Assembly (NCBI RefSeq): GCF_029873635.1
Contig: NC_080423.1
Coordinates: forward strand, 107,369,988 to 107,433,987
DNA from: Malania oleifera
Taxonomy: Eukaryota; Streptophyta; Magnoliopsida; Santalales; Ximeniaceae
Direction of reading: 5' to 3'
Length of the DNA stretch: 64,000 nucleotides
In this document: positions 46,847 to 60,083 of the stretch, in pieces
Position numbering within the stretch: the stretch's first letter is position 1
How the letters are laid out: each line of letters opens with the position of its first letter
Made by a program: the position numbers and the translations under genes
The notes under the pieces: generated by a model
The model's database searches: none
What the model saw: only the letters and a program-made list of their open reading frames with translations
Told to the model about the DNA's origin: nothing

Positions 46847-48820
46847 TGTATACACCCCATTTTATCTGAGGCTTATATAACATAAATAGGGCAAAATTTT
46901 TAATGCAATAAGGTGAGAAAATACATGAAAAATAAAAATACAAGGAAAATTGAATTTTTACATTGAAAATTAAAAAAAAATAGAAAGAAAAAATGAAATA
47001 AAAAGATGGGTCAGATTCTCCATGCTTGCACCCGCACACACACAAAAGAATGTCAATTAAGAAATTATAATAAAGGTTTATTGATTTTTTTTAAATGTGA
47101 TTGAATAATTTAAATTTATTAATCAGTATAATTAGTCAATTAGTTTTGAGTTTGATATCAATTTAAAATTGATTAATCAATCAAATTTAAATCCAGTTAC
47201 TCCTCAGGCTTATAAATAGAGAACTTCAAAAGGACACAGACAAAGGCACAAAGATTGAGATCCGAAGAGTAAGAAGAGTAAATTATTCATTGAGAGTTTT
47301 GAAAAATAATTGTGAGGATTAGAAAGAAAGGTCTGAAGATTTGGAATTGAGAAGGAGGAAAAATCGAGAATTCATAGGCTTCAATTGCAGGAGGTGAAAT
47401 ATTGGCAAAAGGGAACTCTAGAGGCTTGGATAAAAGGAAAAAACTGCAGAGTAGAGAATTCAAAATAGGTTAGTAGTTAAATTTGCACTATTTTCTTTTA
47501 AAATTTATAGCAGATGCTGAGTTTCAAATTTTATAGTTATCATTTAAATAGAATAGAAAATAATTTATTTTCAAAGAATATACCAAATAGGATTCAGGTA
47601 TTTAACTTTATTTGGAATATTCATGCTGACGTCACCCTACTACAGAAAATTTAAAATATAATATAATATAATAATTTTAAAAAAAAAAAAAACAATGCCA
47701 CGTGTCACTATCACTGGCTGACGCATGGCCAGCCAACCTTCATTTATTTAATTTTAAAAATTATTTTTCATTAATTTTAAATTTTTTTGAAATTGGGAAA
47801 ATAGTATAAAAAATCAAAAAAAAAATATTTTAAAATTAGAATAAATAAAGAAAACTATTTGAATTATTTTTACTCGGATAACAAAAACTGGGAAAATGAA
47901 ATTATCAAACATGAAGGAAAATGGTCTTTAAAAGTCTTAGAAAATTGAATAAAAATGTTGAAAAATTTTCATAAAATTGTAAAAAAAAAAATTGGAAAAA
48001 TCTGAAGAATATTTTAAAAACTCTTTTTTAAACAAATTTGATAAATTTGTTTGATTATCATATGTGTATATTCTATTTTACTGTATGTGCATCCTAATGA
48101 TTAAATAAAGGGTAAAGAGGTATTTTAAATCTTAACCATATTAGTTCTGAGAATGGTTTAATTTATCTAATAAGATCCCCTTCTTTGAAGGTTTTATTAG
48201 GCATTTTAAAATCGCACCTTATTTTACATTTCTTTTTTTAAAAAAAAAAAAAATTTAGTATTTTTTTATTTTTATTTTAGGAGTTAATTAAATACCATTA
48301 GATTTAATTTAAGGATTGTCACCCCAATTTTAACCATTGTTTTAAAATTGTTTTAAATCTAATAAGGATTGTTTTAAATACCCCTAACAGGGTAGCGACT
48401 TCAAAAGGTTAGTGGCGACTTCATCACACATTATTTTTTACGAAAATATCTTTTTTTCAAAATCACACATCCATTTTTCCTAATTCGCAACCACATCCCA
48501 TATTTGCCAGAGTTGGTCATCTGGCCGGGTCCGGATCGTCACGACAAGAATAATTCAAAATTAATTAGGTCTCATTTGTAGAACGGGTGTATTGGGGGTA
48601 CTAGTACCTTCTCTTGCATAACTGAATTTCTGATCTCAATTCTAATAAATACAAATCAAGACTACTGGTTCCTTGACCTTAAGATTAGTTTAGAGACCAA
48701 TCAACCAGTAGTAATTAGGTGAAATAATTGCACCTAAGTAAATAGGTTAGTGGTGACTCTATCGAAATTTTATTATTATTATTTCTCGCTTTCAAAACCC
48801 TCCTCCATGACGTTATGACA
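46847..48820 (+). repeat. 3' LTR of the Tat-like element (1974 bp)
   Basis: It begins TGTATACACC after an A/G-rich tract and ends GTTATGACA. It includes GTAGCGACTTC and GTTAGTGGCGACTTC segments and GGGGGTACTAGTACC, of a kind seen in Tat-lineage LTRs. It matches the 5' copy only over the first ~780 bp, because the 5' copy is disturbed beyond that. Confidence 0.75.
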
Positions 48821-48825
48821 CTCTC

Positions 48826-49040
48826 TGTACAAATGTTATTAAAAAAAAAAATTATTCTACTTTGATAAAAACATTGAGAAAAAGAAAACATTGATGATAT
48901 ATAAAATTATCTTTTTATTCATTGATTTGATGCATTTTTTGATTTTCTTTCTCCTTTTTCTTAATAACCAAACAAACCAAAAAAATTTGATTCACTTTTA
49001 TTTTTCTGATATTTTTCAAATTTTAAAGGAATCTAGAAAA
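48826..49040 (+). mobile_element. right piece of the split MITE
   Basis: TGTACAAATGTTATTAAAA...AACATTGAGAAAAAG...CTTAATAACCAAACAAACC continues the MITE begun at 32285, in the same order as the unbroken copy at 19636. Confidence 0.7.
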
Positions 49041-50798
49041 TGAATTAATTTTGAATTACAAAATTCGAATAACAAATACCTACTAATAAAGGATTAATTC
49101 TCTTTCACACTATTTTTAAAATTCAAATCCAAAAATATTTAACATACCTAAAGACTTGTTGGCCCTCTTCATAATTTGTGCGAAGGAGTCCGTTAAAGAG
49201 GGATGGAATTTGGGGGCCCATCTGATTGACAGATCCAACATTTTGCCCTTATTGCTCATCATGCGCAATGATTTATTTTTATTTTTTTCACATATGCTTA
49301 ATCAACTACTCATAAGATGGGCCTCAGGCCCACCTCCAGTTGAGAGTGACCCATTAAACCACGCGAGTAGCGTGGACTCGTCCGTCAGTCGTTGTCAACT
49401 TCATTGCGCGAGATATGGGTAGGGGCCCTGGGCCCACGGCCCACGGCCCATGCATGCATTCCAGCATATGGGATTGAGTCCCGCATGCGCCCACACAAAC
49501 TTATATATGGTAGGTTATATATTATATACATTAATATTTCTACAGGGCAATATATATATATATTTACTCTCCTGAAATTTGGTACAAATAGATTTTAAAA
49601 GTTTTAGGAATCTGAAATTTCAAAAATTCAGAGGCTTTTTTTGAGTTTTTAAAAACATACAAAAGCCTTCCTTTCTATCAGTGTCTTTTATATATACAAG
49701 CTGATCACCTTTTATGAGCTAAAATTGTGGTGACAATTAGGCCAAATAAAGTGCTCCTTTATTTTAGAGAGAGAGAGAGAGAGAGTTGAAGATGGCCAAT
49801 GATGACTCGATGATGCGAATGGCAACGTTAAATAACTAGAGACAAGTTCAGGCCAGGTGCTTGTAGGATTTACTAACTATGATCGATTTTGGTTTCTCCA
49901 AAAATCTAAGTTGTTTGAGTCATTTTAATGAAGGTATTAGAGATTAGGTGGACAAGTCCATCATGATCTCATGTTAGTTGTTAAGAAGTGGATAATTTAG
50001 CTTGTAAGGACAGATTAGATATCAACCTTAAAAGATATCTTTTATGATAGAACCGAAAGGCTCGACGGGTCAAAAGTGGACATTATTATCACGTAGAAAT
50101 GACCTGAAACTATTACATCATGTCCATATCTTCTTATATGAGCAAGCATTTAAAGTATTGGTGCAAGACCATAGAATAGGATCACTTATATAGGATTAGA
50201 AATATAACTTAATTTATGTTTGGAGATGTTTTGAATTTATATTTGTATTAGATTGAGACAAAACATGAAATAAAGTTATATTGCAACGCAACATTATATG
50301 TTAATTACCAATATACTCATCAAATTTAAGCCCAAATCGAATCAAAATGGTAAAAGTTACTATATCAATAAACAGCACAATTAGTAACTAGAATACAAGC
50401 TAACCATACCATGCATTACTTTAATCCATGCCCTTTGCTTCCATTCCTCATTTAATTTGTCTTCCCCAACTAAAAACTACATCCTCTCTCTCTCTCTCTC
50501 TCTCTCACACACATGCATGCGTGCGCACTTTTTTGTATTGTTTATTTTCTGTTGACTTTTTAAATAATATATGTTTAGAAATTTTTATGGTCTCATTTTC
50601 TAGAGATTCTCTAAATCAATGAACTTTATAATAAATTTATAAATATAATATTGTTAGGTTTGATTTTTCAAGGTTGTTGGCCATAAGAAAAACAATATCT
50701 GGATTTTGACTTTTGAAAAGTACTTTAAAAATATGTTGTCTTATTGTTTAATTAGGTTTTAATAATACCGATTTGAAAATAAAACAAAAAATATATAT

Positions 50799-50837
<39 letters not shown>

Positions 50838-50855
50838 TGAATAAACATTTGAAAA
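49041..50855. other. intergenic spacer with simple repeats, no gene seen
   Basis: It holds a short GC-richer patch at 49330-49500 (GGCCCACGGCCCACGGCCCA), a GA tract at 49765-49787, a CT/CA tract at 50486-50512 and a TA tract at about 50795-50835. No coding signal was recognised. Confidence 0.45.
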
Positions 50856-50859
50856 TTTT

Positions 50860-51480
50860 CTTTTATTTTAATTTTTGATACTTTTCTTCTTATAAGTAAA
50901 GAATAATGAGACGTAAAAATGATCCAATACATAGCATGAATCATTTGAAAAAATTCAAACTCGGATCCTTTAATTTTTAATTTTCTATGTTGGTCTTTTT
51001 ATGAAGAGAAAATGATGTTGTAAGGTATAGGAATAAAAAGATATTTCAACTCGATCACAGATTGCATACTCATCTTCTTTCATCTTTAATTTTTGATACT
51101 AATCTTCTCGTGAGGAAAGAATGATGAAATGTAAAAATGATCATGGGTCCACCTCACAGAGCATGATTCATTTGAAAATGTGTAGACTCAGCTCCTTACG
51201 AGAAAATGATAATGTAAGGCATAGAAACAAAAAATATATTTCTACTCATTCATAGATTAAAAACTTATATGATCACCTGACCGCATTACATAACATGATT
51301 TATTTGAAAGAGTGAAGACTCAACCCCTTTCATTTTTAATTTTCTATGTTCGTCTTTTTATGAAAAAAAAATGATAATGTAAGATATAAAAACAAAAAGA
51401 TATTTCAACTCAATCATAGATTGTACACTCATCTCCTCTATCCTTTACTTTTGATATTCATCTTCTTGTGAGCTAAGACT
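50860..51480. repeat. degenerate direct repeat, unit about 200 bp, about three copies
   Basis: Segments TTTTTAATTTTCTATGTT.GTCTTTTTATGA..A.AAAATGAT and AAAGATATTTCAACTC.ATCA recur at about 50975, 51190 and 51330, with CATGATT.ATTTGAAA.. between them. Spacing varies. No coding potential is conserved. Confidence 0.65.
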
Positions 51481-51484
51481 ATTT

Positions 51485-52480
51485 CATCCTACATTATCAT
51501 ATTTTTAACCTAAAGAATAGCAAAAATTTAGGTTAAAGGCGATCACAATTGCTCAATAAAGAGATTTTTCCTCCTGAAGCCTTCAATCTTTTAAAAGTCC
51601 TTTCATCCCTTTTTTTTCTTTAAAAAATGGTAATAGGAGTAATGAGAGTAATTTATGCTCAAGAAGATATAAATCAAAAAAATATACTTAAACAACACGA
51701 ACTCTGTTATCACATGCCCATATTATATAGCACAACTGATGGATCGTAGGAACGCTGAAACAAAAGCAAAACCAAAAAAGAAAAAGCTACTCGTACCCAA
51801 TTTGAGTTTGAACTTTAAACCCTTGACCTACTAAAGACAAATTTTAAACCGTCGCAGTAATAGTTATACATGTTGAGAAACTACAGTTCCATGGCCTAAA
51901 ACGAATTTGTTTGGAGAGAAGGAAAACAAAATGGATAAATTATAACTACTCCCTCTTTGGCAAAGGCTCTAAAAACCACTTTAGCACCATCATAATTTTT
52001 TATTTTTTATTTTTGGGAGAAAGCTGCCAAAGCTACTTCAAAGAATGAACTGCGCTGATAGATTCAATGTGATGACCTTTCCAATGAGTAGGCTACTATA
52101 TGAGAATTCAATTCATCCATACAATTGTCAAAAAGCAGTGTGGTCAAAGCTTTAATAAATAACTACTATTTAAGAATTCAATTTCAACTATACAATTGTG
52201 AACAATCAGTGGTCAAAAAGCTTTAATAAGTAAGGATAGGGAGGCATGCGCCATTACAAATTCATTATCCTCATTGACAACAGAAAAGATATTTGGGTCA
52301 ATTCAAAACAACGAAAAGGATTTGAGTTTATCTTCAAAAATATTTGGTACTAATATTAAATAACTAGCAGTCAACATACAACTCAAACTAGTTCAAGAAC
52401 ATAATTTCATGTTTAGGGGACATCAAAAGGGGTGAAGGTACCATCTAATTTCCTGCCTTCCTCCCACCTCCCAAACTAAA
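51485..52480. other. spacer and probable 3' flank/UTR of the DDA1/SAP gene
   Basis: AT-rich DNA without a recognised element. The part next to 52482 is probably 3' UTR of the minus-strand gene. Confidence 0.4.
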
Positions 52481-52481
52481 G

Positions 52482-55400
52482 TCAACCATTTACACCTCTC
52501 AATCGAGCAATGAGTTCATCCTGCACGCAAATATGAGGGGAAGGAATGAGAAAGAAACTTCCATGAATCGCATATGAGATGCAGTTGGAAGACTCTGTGA
52601 AGCTCCAGTGAACCATTACAGGAACCACTAACTACATTTTTGGTGTGTAGAATTGGAATGGAGTCGGACAGAATTAAATTGAATTTATCAATTGATTTCA
52701 TCATATGTCTCTCTATGCAAATTTTCAATCCATTCTATTCCTAATCCATTTCATTCTGCAAACCAAACATGACATAAGAATATCATCAAATGGGTCAAAG
52801 GGGAAGGAAACTAATCAATAAAAATTTTTTTTAAAAAAAAAAAGGTGTTTTAGTACTAGCCTTTTTTCCTCTGAGGGAAAGACCTCGCTCCTTTAGAAGG
52901 ACACGGAGCCTCTCTACAGTCAAACTGCTGAAATCCCTATCTGATGTGCGAGTGCTTGCCCCATCTGCATTATCAAAAAGCTGTTAGAGAGATACAAAAA
53001 TACACTGTAACATAGTTCTATAAAATTTGGATGCATAGAAAACACTCAATTAAACTGTTACAGCATGTCTTAAATTCCTTTCCAGAGCCTCTCAAATCTG
53101 GACCATTCTTTCCCAAGGAGCAAAACCCATCATGTTTCACTCACTTATGTTTGCTGCTACAGAGTTCCGGGGTGCCAGGAGGAGCCTCCAGGAGTATGAA
53201 CACGACCCAAACAGACAATTTGATTTTTGTTTGCCGGTTTATACTTTATATACATACTCATCTGTTATGCTCCTAGGCTCTTCATCAACATGAGGTTGGG
53301 TGTATTTGGAGTAAGGATTCAACTGTTAGTGACTCTCACTGCACCTTCTGTTTAATTCATGAAAATTCTCTCCCACACTTCAAAGCAAAATGCATAAAAT
53401 TTAGGTGTGTTGCATGTTGGTTCACCGTTTTTCTTGCTTCTCTTTTACCATTGTGTTTGATTTGGGATTTAATAACAAAAAGATAAGCCACATTTGTTGA
53501 AAAGGTTTAGGATGAAAAGAGTGGGCAGAATCACACACAAATCTAGATGCACAGAACATGCTTACATAGGCACATGCATATTAAGATGTAATGAAAGCGT
53601 AACCAGGGTACCATGTAATTCAAGGAAGTCAAAAAAAAATTCACAAAACAGCTGCAAGACAATGATCCAATAAAATATTTAAAATAGTTCAGGTAATTTT
53701 TTTTAGATGAAAAGAAATGTGGCCCATAAGACTAGTTCTGATCCTGTGCATGGGGAATAGAGGACAACAATGTCATAACAAGCACACTTGAAATGAGGAT
53801 CTTCATATGGACGTGAGGTCATGCAAGAAGAGAGATGATTATGTAATGAAGTTATTTAAGGCAGGGGTTGTCACATATCGAGCACAAGTTAAAGAGGACA
53901 ATTTGGATGGTTTTACCATCGAGATTAAGGCTTAGTCAAGTTTACTTGAATTGAGCTGTTTTTCCCAGCAAACTATAAGAACACTGCACTGACATAACAT
54001 GAGCATATTCACAAAATCTCATTAAACCAATTTTCAGCTGCAAAGATATGGTACCATGACTGATCCGATCAGGATCTATTATGAACTGACCAGAAGGAAT
54101 CAGATTGGATAAATTGCAAGTATATCATGAAACCTGAATAAAAATTCCAGGACACCCAACTACTAGCTCGTAAGATCAAAATATATAACGACACTGATGA
54201 GAATGGACAAGAGTTTTTTAGATAGCTACTATGCTGACAGGCATTTGCCCAAAAATCAGAACATATTCAAGGAAGACAGTTTCCTGAAAAATTGATTTTC
54301 TTCATCATGCACCTCTAACCAACCACTCACTCAAGAAAAACTCTCTGGCTTACCTTGAGAACTACTTTGAGCATTAGTCATAGCTCTCTTAGCTGAAGCC
54401 CTGCCATCCAACGATTTATCGGCAGCCCTGAAGGAATACAAGATAGGAGGCATAAATAACACTGTAAAAGAATACAACAAACAACATACATTTCTATCCC
54501 TCGAAATAAATGTACAACGCAATCTTAAAAATTTAGATAAAGCATGTCCCCAAAAATCATACTAGGATAGTTCAAACATCATTCAATTGATAATAGATGG
54601 CACAAATACCTTTTCTTTGCACCATCAGTTGTGGTTATAGCCTTTGCATCCTTCACACCTGACTCACCCTTTTTCTTCTTAAGAGTGAGAGCTCTAATCA
54701 GAATGTTCATTTTGTCTGTCTGTATTTGCTGGTCCCCTGGATAAACAGGGCAATGTCAGACGTTCCAATTTCACAATCAAAGGAATCCTCCAAACCAACT
54801 TCCACATGCTTGTGCTCCAATCGGCCAAAAATTAAAATGCTTAGTGGACCAACAGGAATAGCATATTTCATGCATGCATGCATGTGTGCATGCACATTGA
54901 ATGCCTCAAAATTTTAAATCACAAGTAGAGTTTACAGTAAGCTAAAAATAAAAACTGAAGGCCAATATGTTCCAACACGGTCAGAGAAGTCAACAATATA
55001 AAGCTAAAGGGAGTACAAGCAGGGAAGTTGTTCATCATAAAATTAAATGAACCTTATTTACATGTAAACCAAAAAAACAAAAAATTACGGATGATAAAGA
55101 AAAGCATCAAAAGGTTACACATTCATCCAAAAGAAAAGTCTAAAACAAACCTTCACGATAACTTTTTAAAGATAAAAATTAATAATATATCCAAAAAAAA
55201 CTGGGAAAAAGTGGATTTTAAATACCATTGATGTGATTTCTTCAAAAAAAATAGCTATAGTAAAATTTAATCTTAAAAAAAACAAACACATACACACTAA
55301 GTTGGAGTAATTTAAGAGTATGATCAACTCAGTAAATCTTTGAAGATCATTATGTATACCAAATAGACACAAAAGCAGTTTTAATGCTCTTTTTTCAATC

Positions 55401-56045
55401 AATTTTATTTTTAAAAATATTCACAATTAAAAATGAAAATACAAATATTTCTAAAAAATAATAAATATAAATCCACTTGGATATTTCCTTATGAGAAAAT
55501 AAATCCCATTACTTTGGATTCTAATTTTTCAAAATCCAGAAACTACTTCATCAACCCAAAAAGAAGAGCTTTTCAATGAATTTTCAACAAAACAAAGAGT
55601 TGAAATCACATCTAGATTATAATTTTAATTTACTCAAAAATGGAAACATTTTTATCAGATTTTTCTATGCATCTACAAAGGTCCTGGCACCTGGGTAGAC
55701 ATCAGTAACAATCTATTTATTTTTTCAATCCCTGGAGAATTAAAATCATATGTTCCTTTTTTCTTTTTGGGGGGGGGGGGGGGGGGTAATGATAGCTTTT
55801 AGCTTTTTGAATACAAACATATTGAACTTTTAACGACCATTTTTTTCCCACAACTTGTATTTCAGCATATTTGGTGCATATCCTTTCGAAATTACAACAT
55901 TCTGCTCTACATTCCAGTCTATCATTTATATTGAAATATTCCATGAAATATTTTCACTCTAAAAATACTGGAGACAAAATATGGAAAGCACAAACAGACC
56001 TGGAGGTGATGTTTCATGATCACATATGTAAATTCGCATTCCACC
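52482..56045 (-). CDS. DDA1-like plus SAP-domain protein, exons 2-6 (5' exon not found)
   Basis: Minus-strand exons at 56000-56045, 54610-54736, 54354-54427, 52861-52964 and 52482-52520 join in phase to 129 codons and a TGA stop. The first two give [26 protein letters not shown], the pattern of the DDA1 (DET1- and DDB1-associated) domain. A basic linker ([18 protein letters not shown]) follows. The last two exons give a SAP DNA-binding motif, [14 protein letters not shown] then [12 protein letters not shown]. Short plant proteins with this domain pair exist (Arabidopsis At5g63460 type, recalled, unverified). DDA1 proteins attach to DDB1 in CUL4 ubiquitin ligases; SAP suggests a nuclear, chromatin- or RNA-linked role. 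Three introns read GT-AG; the last is GC-AG. The N-terminal exon (usually with an F.L.GLPSRG segment) was not seen up to 64000. It is either beyond the window or lost. Confidence 0.82.
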
Positions 56046-56066
56046 CTGCACCAGATTCTAAACATG

Positions 56067-56138
56067 TAAAGAAAAATCCTATTTGAAATAAGAATTCATG
56101 AGTAAAGAAAAATCCTATTTGAAATAAGAATTCATGAG
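56067..56138. repeat. perfect 36-bp tandem duplication
   Basis: TAAAGAAAAATCCTATTTGA... at 56067-56102 is repeated exactly at 56103-56138, just upstream (gene sense) of exon 2 of the DDA1/SAP gene, in intron 1. Confidence 0.9.
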
Positions 56139-56244
56139 AAATGATAAACCATATACATATATATTATTCTTTTACAGATGAACACACCCTAGCACAATGT
56201 ACACAACACCTTGCTTTAGGGCTAGAACCAGAGATGAATATGTT

Positions 56245-56860
56245 TGTTGGGGATGTGGCTCATATTTTGAGTGGAACAAATGTACCAGAGAAAGCATCAT
56301 GAAACAAGGGACCAAGAGAGAGATGCAGAGTGCAGTCTTGAGGGCAAACCATCGACGGTTTCAAGTAGTGTTGCAAGGGCAATTCTTCTCGGCTTCAAAC
56401 CATCGACGGTATGGCCTAAACCGTCAACGGTTTCACTCGCAGACATTACAGATTTTTGAATTCGAGATCAATAGATTGGGCAAATCAGGGGGATTTCCTC
56501 TGGAGGATTGCTACATAAGTGTTTTAAATCAACTATAAGACTTCTACACGCATTAGATCATTATATAATCATCATTATGTAACCTTAGATGGGATTAGGC
56601 TTGTAAGCTTCATTGTTCATAATGAAAACAGTCGCTACTCCCGTGGACGTAGGCAAATTGCCGAACCACGTAAATTCTTGTGTTTTGATTATTGCTTTCA
56701 TTGATTCTCATTGTTAAGTGATTGCTAGGTTCGTATAGTTCATCATCGAGTGCTTGCTTGCTTGTTCCATTGATTGTTCGTGAGAGTTTGTGTGAGGTCT
56801 TCCGCTACGCACATTCGGCACCGACAATTGGTTTCTGAGGGCTGATTGTTGAGAACAACA
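56245..56860 (+). repeat. copia 5' LTR
   Basis: It contains AAACCATCGACGG and AAACCGTCAACGGTTTCAC motifs at 56346-56436, a weak TATA region, and the CGTGGACGTAGGC and CGAACCACGTAAATTC segments of copia R/U5. A polymorphic GCTTGCTTGCTTG run lies at about 56753. Confidence 0.85.
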
Positions 56861-57860
56861 ATTGGTATCAAACTCGGGTGATTGTTGGTGTGGCAAACAA
56901 CAATTGGTATCAGAGCTATTGGTTCTCAATAGATGGGATTTCTTCTATAAGGTTCGAGGTTGGTAAGTTCAATGGAACGGGGAACTTTGGACTGTGGCAG
57001 AGGAGGGTGAAGGACTTGCTAGTGTAGCAAGGGATGGTGAAGGGTCTATACAAAAAGAAGCCAAAAAGCATGGACGACGCAAGTTGGAAGGATCTGGAAG
57101 CGAAAACTGTGTCCATTATCATGTTATGACTGGCCGATGACGTGTTGTATCACGTCATGGATGAGGAGTCGTCGGCAGCAATTTGGCTAAAACTGGAGCG
57201 CTGGTAAAAGTCCAAGTCATTGACGAACAAGTTGTATCTTAAGTAAAAGCTTTATTAGCTTAAGATGGCAAAGGGTTCAAACTTGACCCAGCACATCAAC
57301 ACATTTAATCAAATCATTAGTGATCTGGGGTGAGTTGATGTGAAGTTCAAGAAAGAGGACAAAGCGTTGATGCTGCTGAATTCCCCACCTACGTCACCTA
57401 CATACGAGAATCTGGTTACGATGCAGACTTGGGGGAAAGAAATCCTAGAGTTGAAGGATATCACAAGTGCATTGCTGGGGTTCCATTAAAGGAAGAAGAC
57501 TATCGATGAGGGTTCACATGATAAAGGGCTCGTGGCGAAAGGTAATCAGGATCATGGCAGAGGCAAGTCCTGGAGTGGATCGAGTGGTAATAAAACTCAG
57601 TCTAGGACGTTCACTGTTTTAAGTGCGGGAAACTAGGGCACATAAATCTGGAATATCCGGAGTGGAAGAAAGGGAAGGCAAAAGTTCAAGAGGGTTCGTT
57701 AAAATCTACGAATGTAGTGGAAGAATGGGATTCAAGGAGCGGTGATTGTGAGATGTTTTCTGCTTCATCATGTTCAAAACACCTCACGGGTTCTTGGATC
57801 CTAGACTTGAGATGTTCTTTTCACATGACACCCAACAAAACCTGATTCACCACTTACAGA

Positions 57861-58103
57861 TTGGTGAGTCCTGGTTCCAATCTGATGGAAAACAATGCGG
57901 TCTACAAAGTTGTCGGAATGGAGGATATCAGGATCAAGATGTATGATGATGTGGTAAGGGCGTTGTGTGGGGTAAGGCATGTACTTGATCTACGGAAGAA
58001 TGTGATATCATTGGGTACTTTGGATTGTAACGGGTATAGTTACAAGTCTGAAGATGAAATGATGATGGTGCATGACGGCATATCGATGGTGATGAAGGGA
58101 TAA
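57861..58103 (+). pseudogene. copia protease-region remnant
   Basis: The frame contains the conserved segment after the protease active site of copia polyproteins (a VRHVLDLRKNVISLGTLD tract followed by GYSYK). It is a piece of a broken polyprotein with no host function. Confidence 0.8.
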
Positions 58104-60083
58104 AGGATAGCAGGTAATCTCTTATACACTGCAGGGTAACACAATTGTAGGTGGAGCTGCAACTGAGAGTTTTGAGTCAGGTAATACCATTTTGTGTAAC
58201 ATAACTACACACAAAACAGTGGATATTCTTAACTACATTGTTGTGGATGTTTGGGGACCGGTGAAGGCAGCATCACTGGTTGGACATGGGTACTTCGTGA
58301 GGTTATCAGGAAAGGTCTGGAAGTATCTCATGTGGCGCAAGTTAGAGTTGTTAGCCAGGTGTAACTTGTGATTGAGGTGGAGTACCAGACCAAGAGAAAG
58401 TTCCTCAGGTCAGATATTGGTGTTGATTACGCTGGTGCGCAAGGAGTTTTGTGAGTAGGGCATGGTGTATGTAGGGCTTGCAAGGGACTTATTGGTGAAG
58501 TCAGCGAGTATGGCGTGTTTCTCGGTTCATCGATCGCCAAAGGTATCACTAGATGAGAGAGTTGCAGGAGAGACTTGGACAGTCTATGTGATAGACTTCG
58601 CTGATTTGAGAGTTTGGAGGTCTAGCCATGCACGTTTCAAGTGAGGTGGGATCTAGACTTGATGTGATGTCTAGACGGTGTATCTTTCTGGTATATAAAA
58701 AAGATGAGTTCAAGCTAAGTGATCCAATGGCAAACAGGGTGATGATTAGTGGAGACATGATTTTAGATATTAAAGTCATAAGACGGCGTACTCAGGTATA
58801 TGAAGAGAAACGAGTGCCAAAAAGCTACAATAGCAGCAATGAGCATACTTTGCAGGTCGAGTTTGAGACTCAGGGCAGAAGTACAAGGAGTTTCAGCTCA
58901 GGAGACTTGCAGTATCATAGGATAAACTGGAGCACAAAGGAGATTGTCATGTAAGTGGAGTTACAGACTCAAAGCAAAGATGACATTGGTCATGATGCAA
59001 GGAGTTCAAGCTTGGGTGACCAGTAGAATCACAATGGGCTCAGAGGCACTATCAGGCCACCGCCCAGGTATAATCTGATGTCTTATGCAACCATTACTAC
59101 TAGGAAGGATCCTACTACCTTTCAAGAGACCGTGCACGGCCAGGAGAAGGGTATGTGGATAGGTATCATGGTGGAGGAGATGAAGATACTGTATAAGAAT
59201 CAGACGTGGGGGTTGGTGGAGCTCCCAGAGGGGGCGAGGAAGATAGGCTACAAGTGGGCAAGTATTTTATTGTTTTATCTGAGTGACATGTCGATTGCTG
59301 GGAAGGGTCGGACTGAGTTAAATCAGTAGGGGACTCTATTGAGAAAGGAAGTTGACATGAAGGTGTTGGATGTCGTCAAGAGTATTCTTGGATTTCACAA
59401 GGATAAAGTTACAGGAAGATTAGGATTATCTCAGAGTGACTTCGTGGTCATAGTTGTAGGGAGATTGGTGTTATCTCAGGACGGCTGTGGACAAAACTAC
59501 ATGGAGATTGTAGTTATCTCAGGATGGTTTTGGGGATCAGATGTTGGAGAGATTTAGCATGGTTAATGTTAAACTGATCACCGATACACCGTTGGTAAAT
59601 CTAAGTAAACAGTCTACTGCTCAATACTTGAGGACGAACGGTGAAGTTCGAGTCATGTCAAAGGTTTCCTAAGCCAGTGCAGTTGGGTACTTCGGCGGGC
59701 AACAGAGGGTTACGTCAGTTGTGAGGTTCACAGATGGAGACTACACAAGGGAGTTGGATGACAGGAGGCCTGCAACGGGATAGGCCTAATTGTTGGAAGT
59801 CTAGGATACAGTCTCAGGGTGCGCTAGTTACAACTAGATCAGGGTTCTTAGCAGAGGCTGAGGCTGCCAAGGTGACTTTGTGGTTCAAAGGATCGTTCAA
59901 TGAGTTGGGTGTTCAGCTAGGTGGAGTTCCTGTTACCACAGTCAAGTTCAAACATTTGCTTAGACTTAGTTTATATCTTCAAGTGTACGGGAGGCGGGTC
60001 CTAATCTACTGGCTTAGGTGGAGCAACGAGGGATTATGCTTTCGAGTTTCTCCTAGGTGGTGAATATTCGCCAAGGTGAAAAT

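Larger units (their letters stand above)
32374..48820 (+). mobile_element. Tat-like Ty3/gypsy element, broken, filled with later insertions
   Basis: A 5' LTR starting TGTAGGTACC (32374) and a 3' LTR starting TGTATACACC (46847) and ending GTTATGACA (48820) are collinear over about 780 bp (32374-33155 and 46847-47628). The flanks CTCTT (32369-32373) and CTCTC (48821-48825) look like a slightly drifted 5-bp duplication. Both LTRs share a TATA region with CTATAAATAGAGAACTTC. The 62-bp tandem array at 45560-46640 lies upstream of the 3' LTR, as in Tat/Ogre elements. No intact coding region was seen. Most of the interval is other elements. Confidence 0.75.

Noticed and set aside
56046-56244. First exon of the DDA1/SAP gene
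   Set aside because: No in-phase frame with a start codon and a donor joining to GGMRIYIC was found. The stretch holds a 36-bp duplication and AT-rich DNA.
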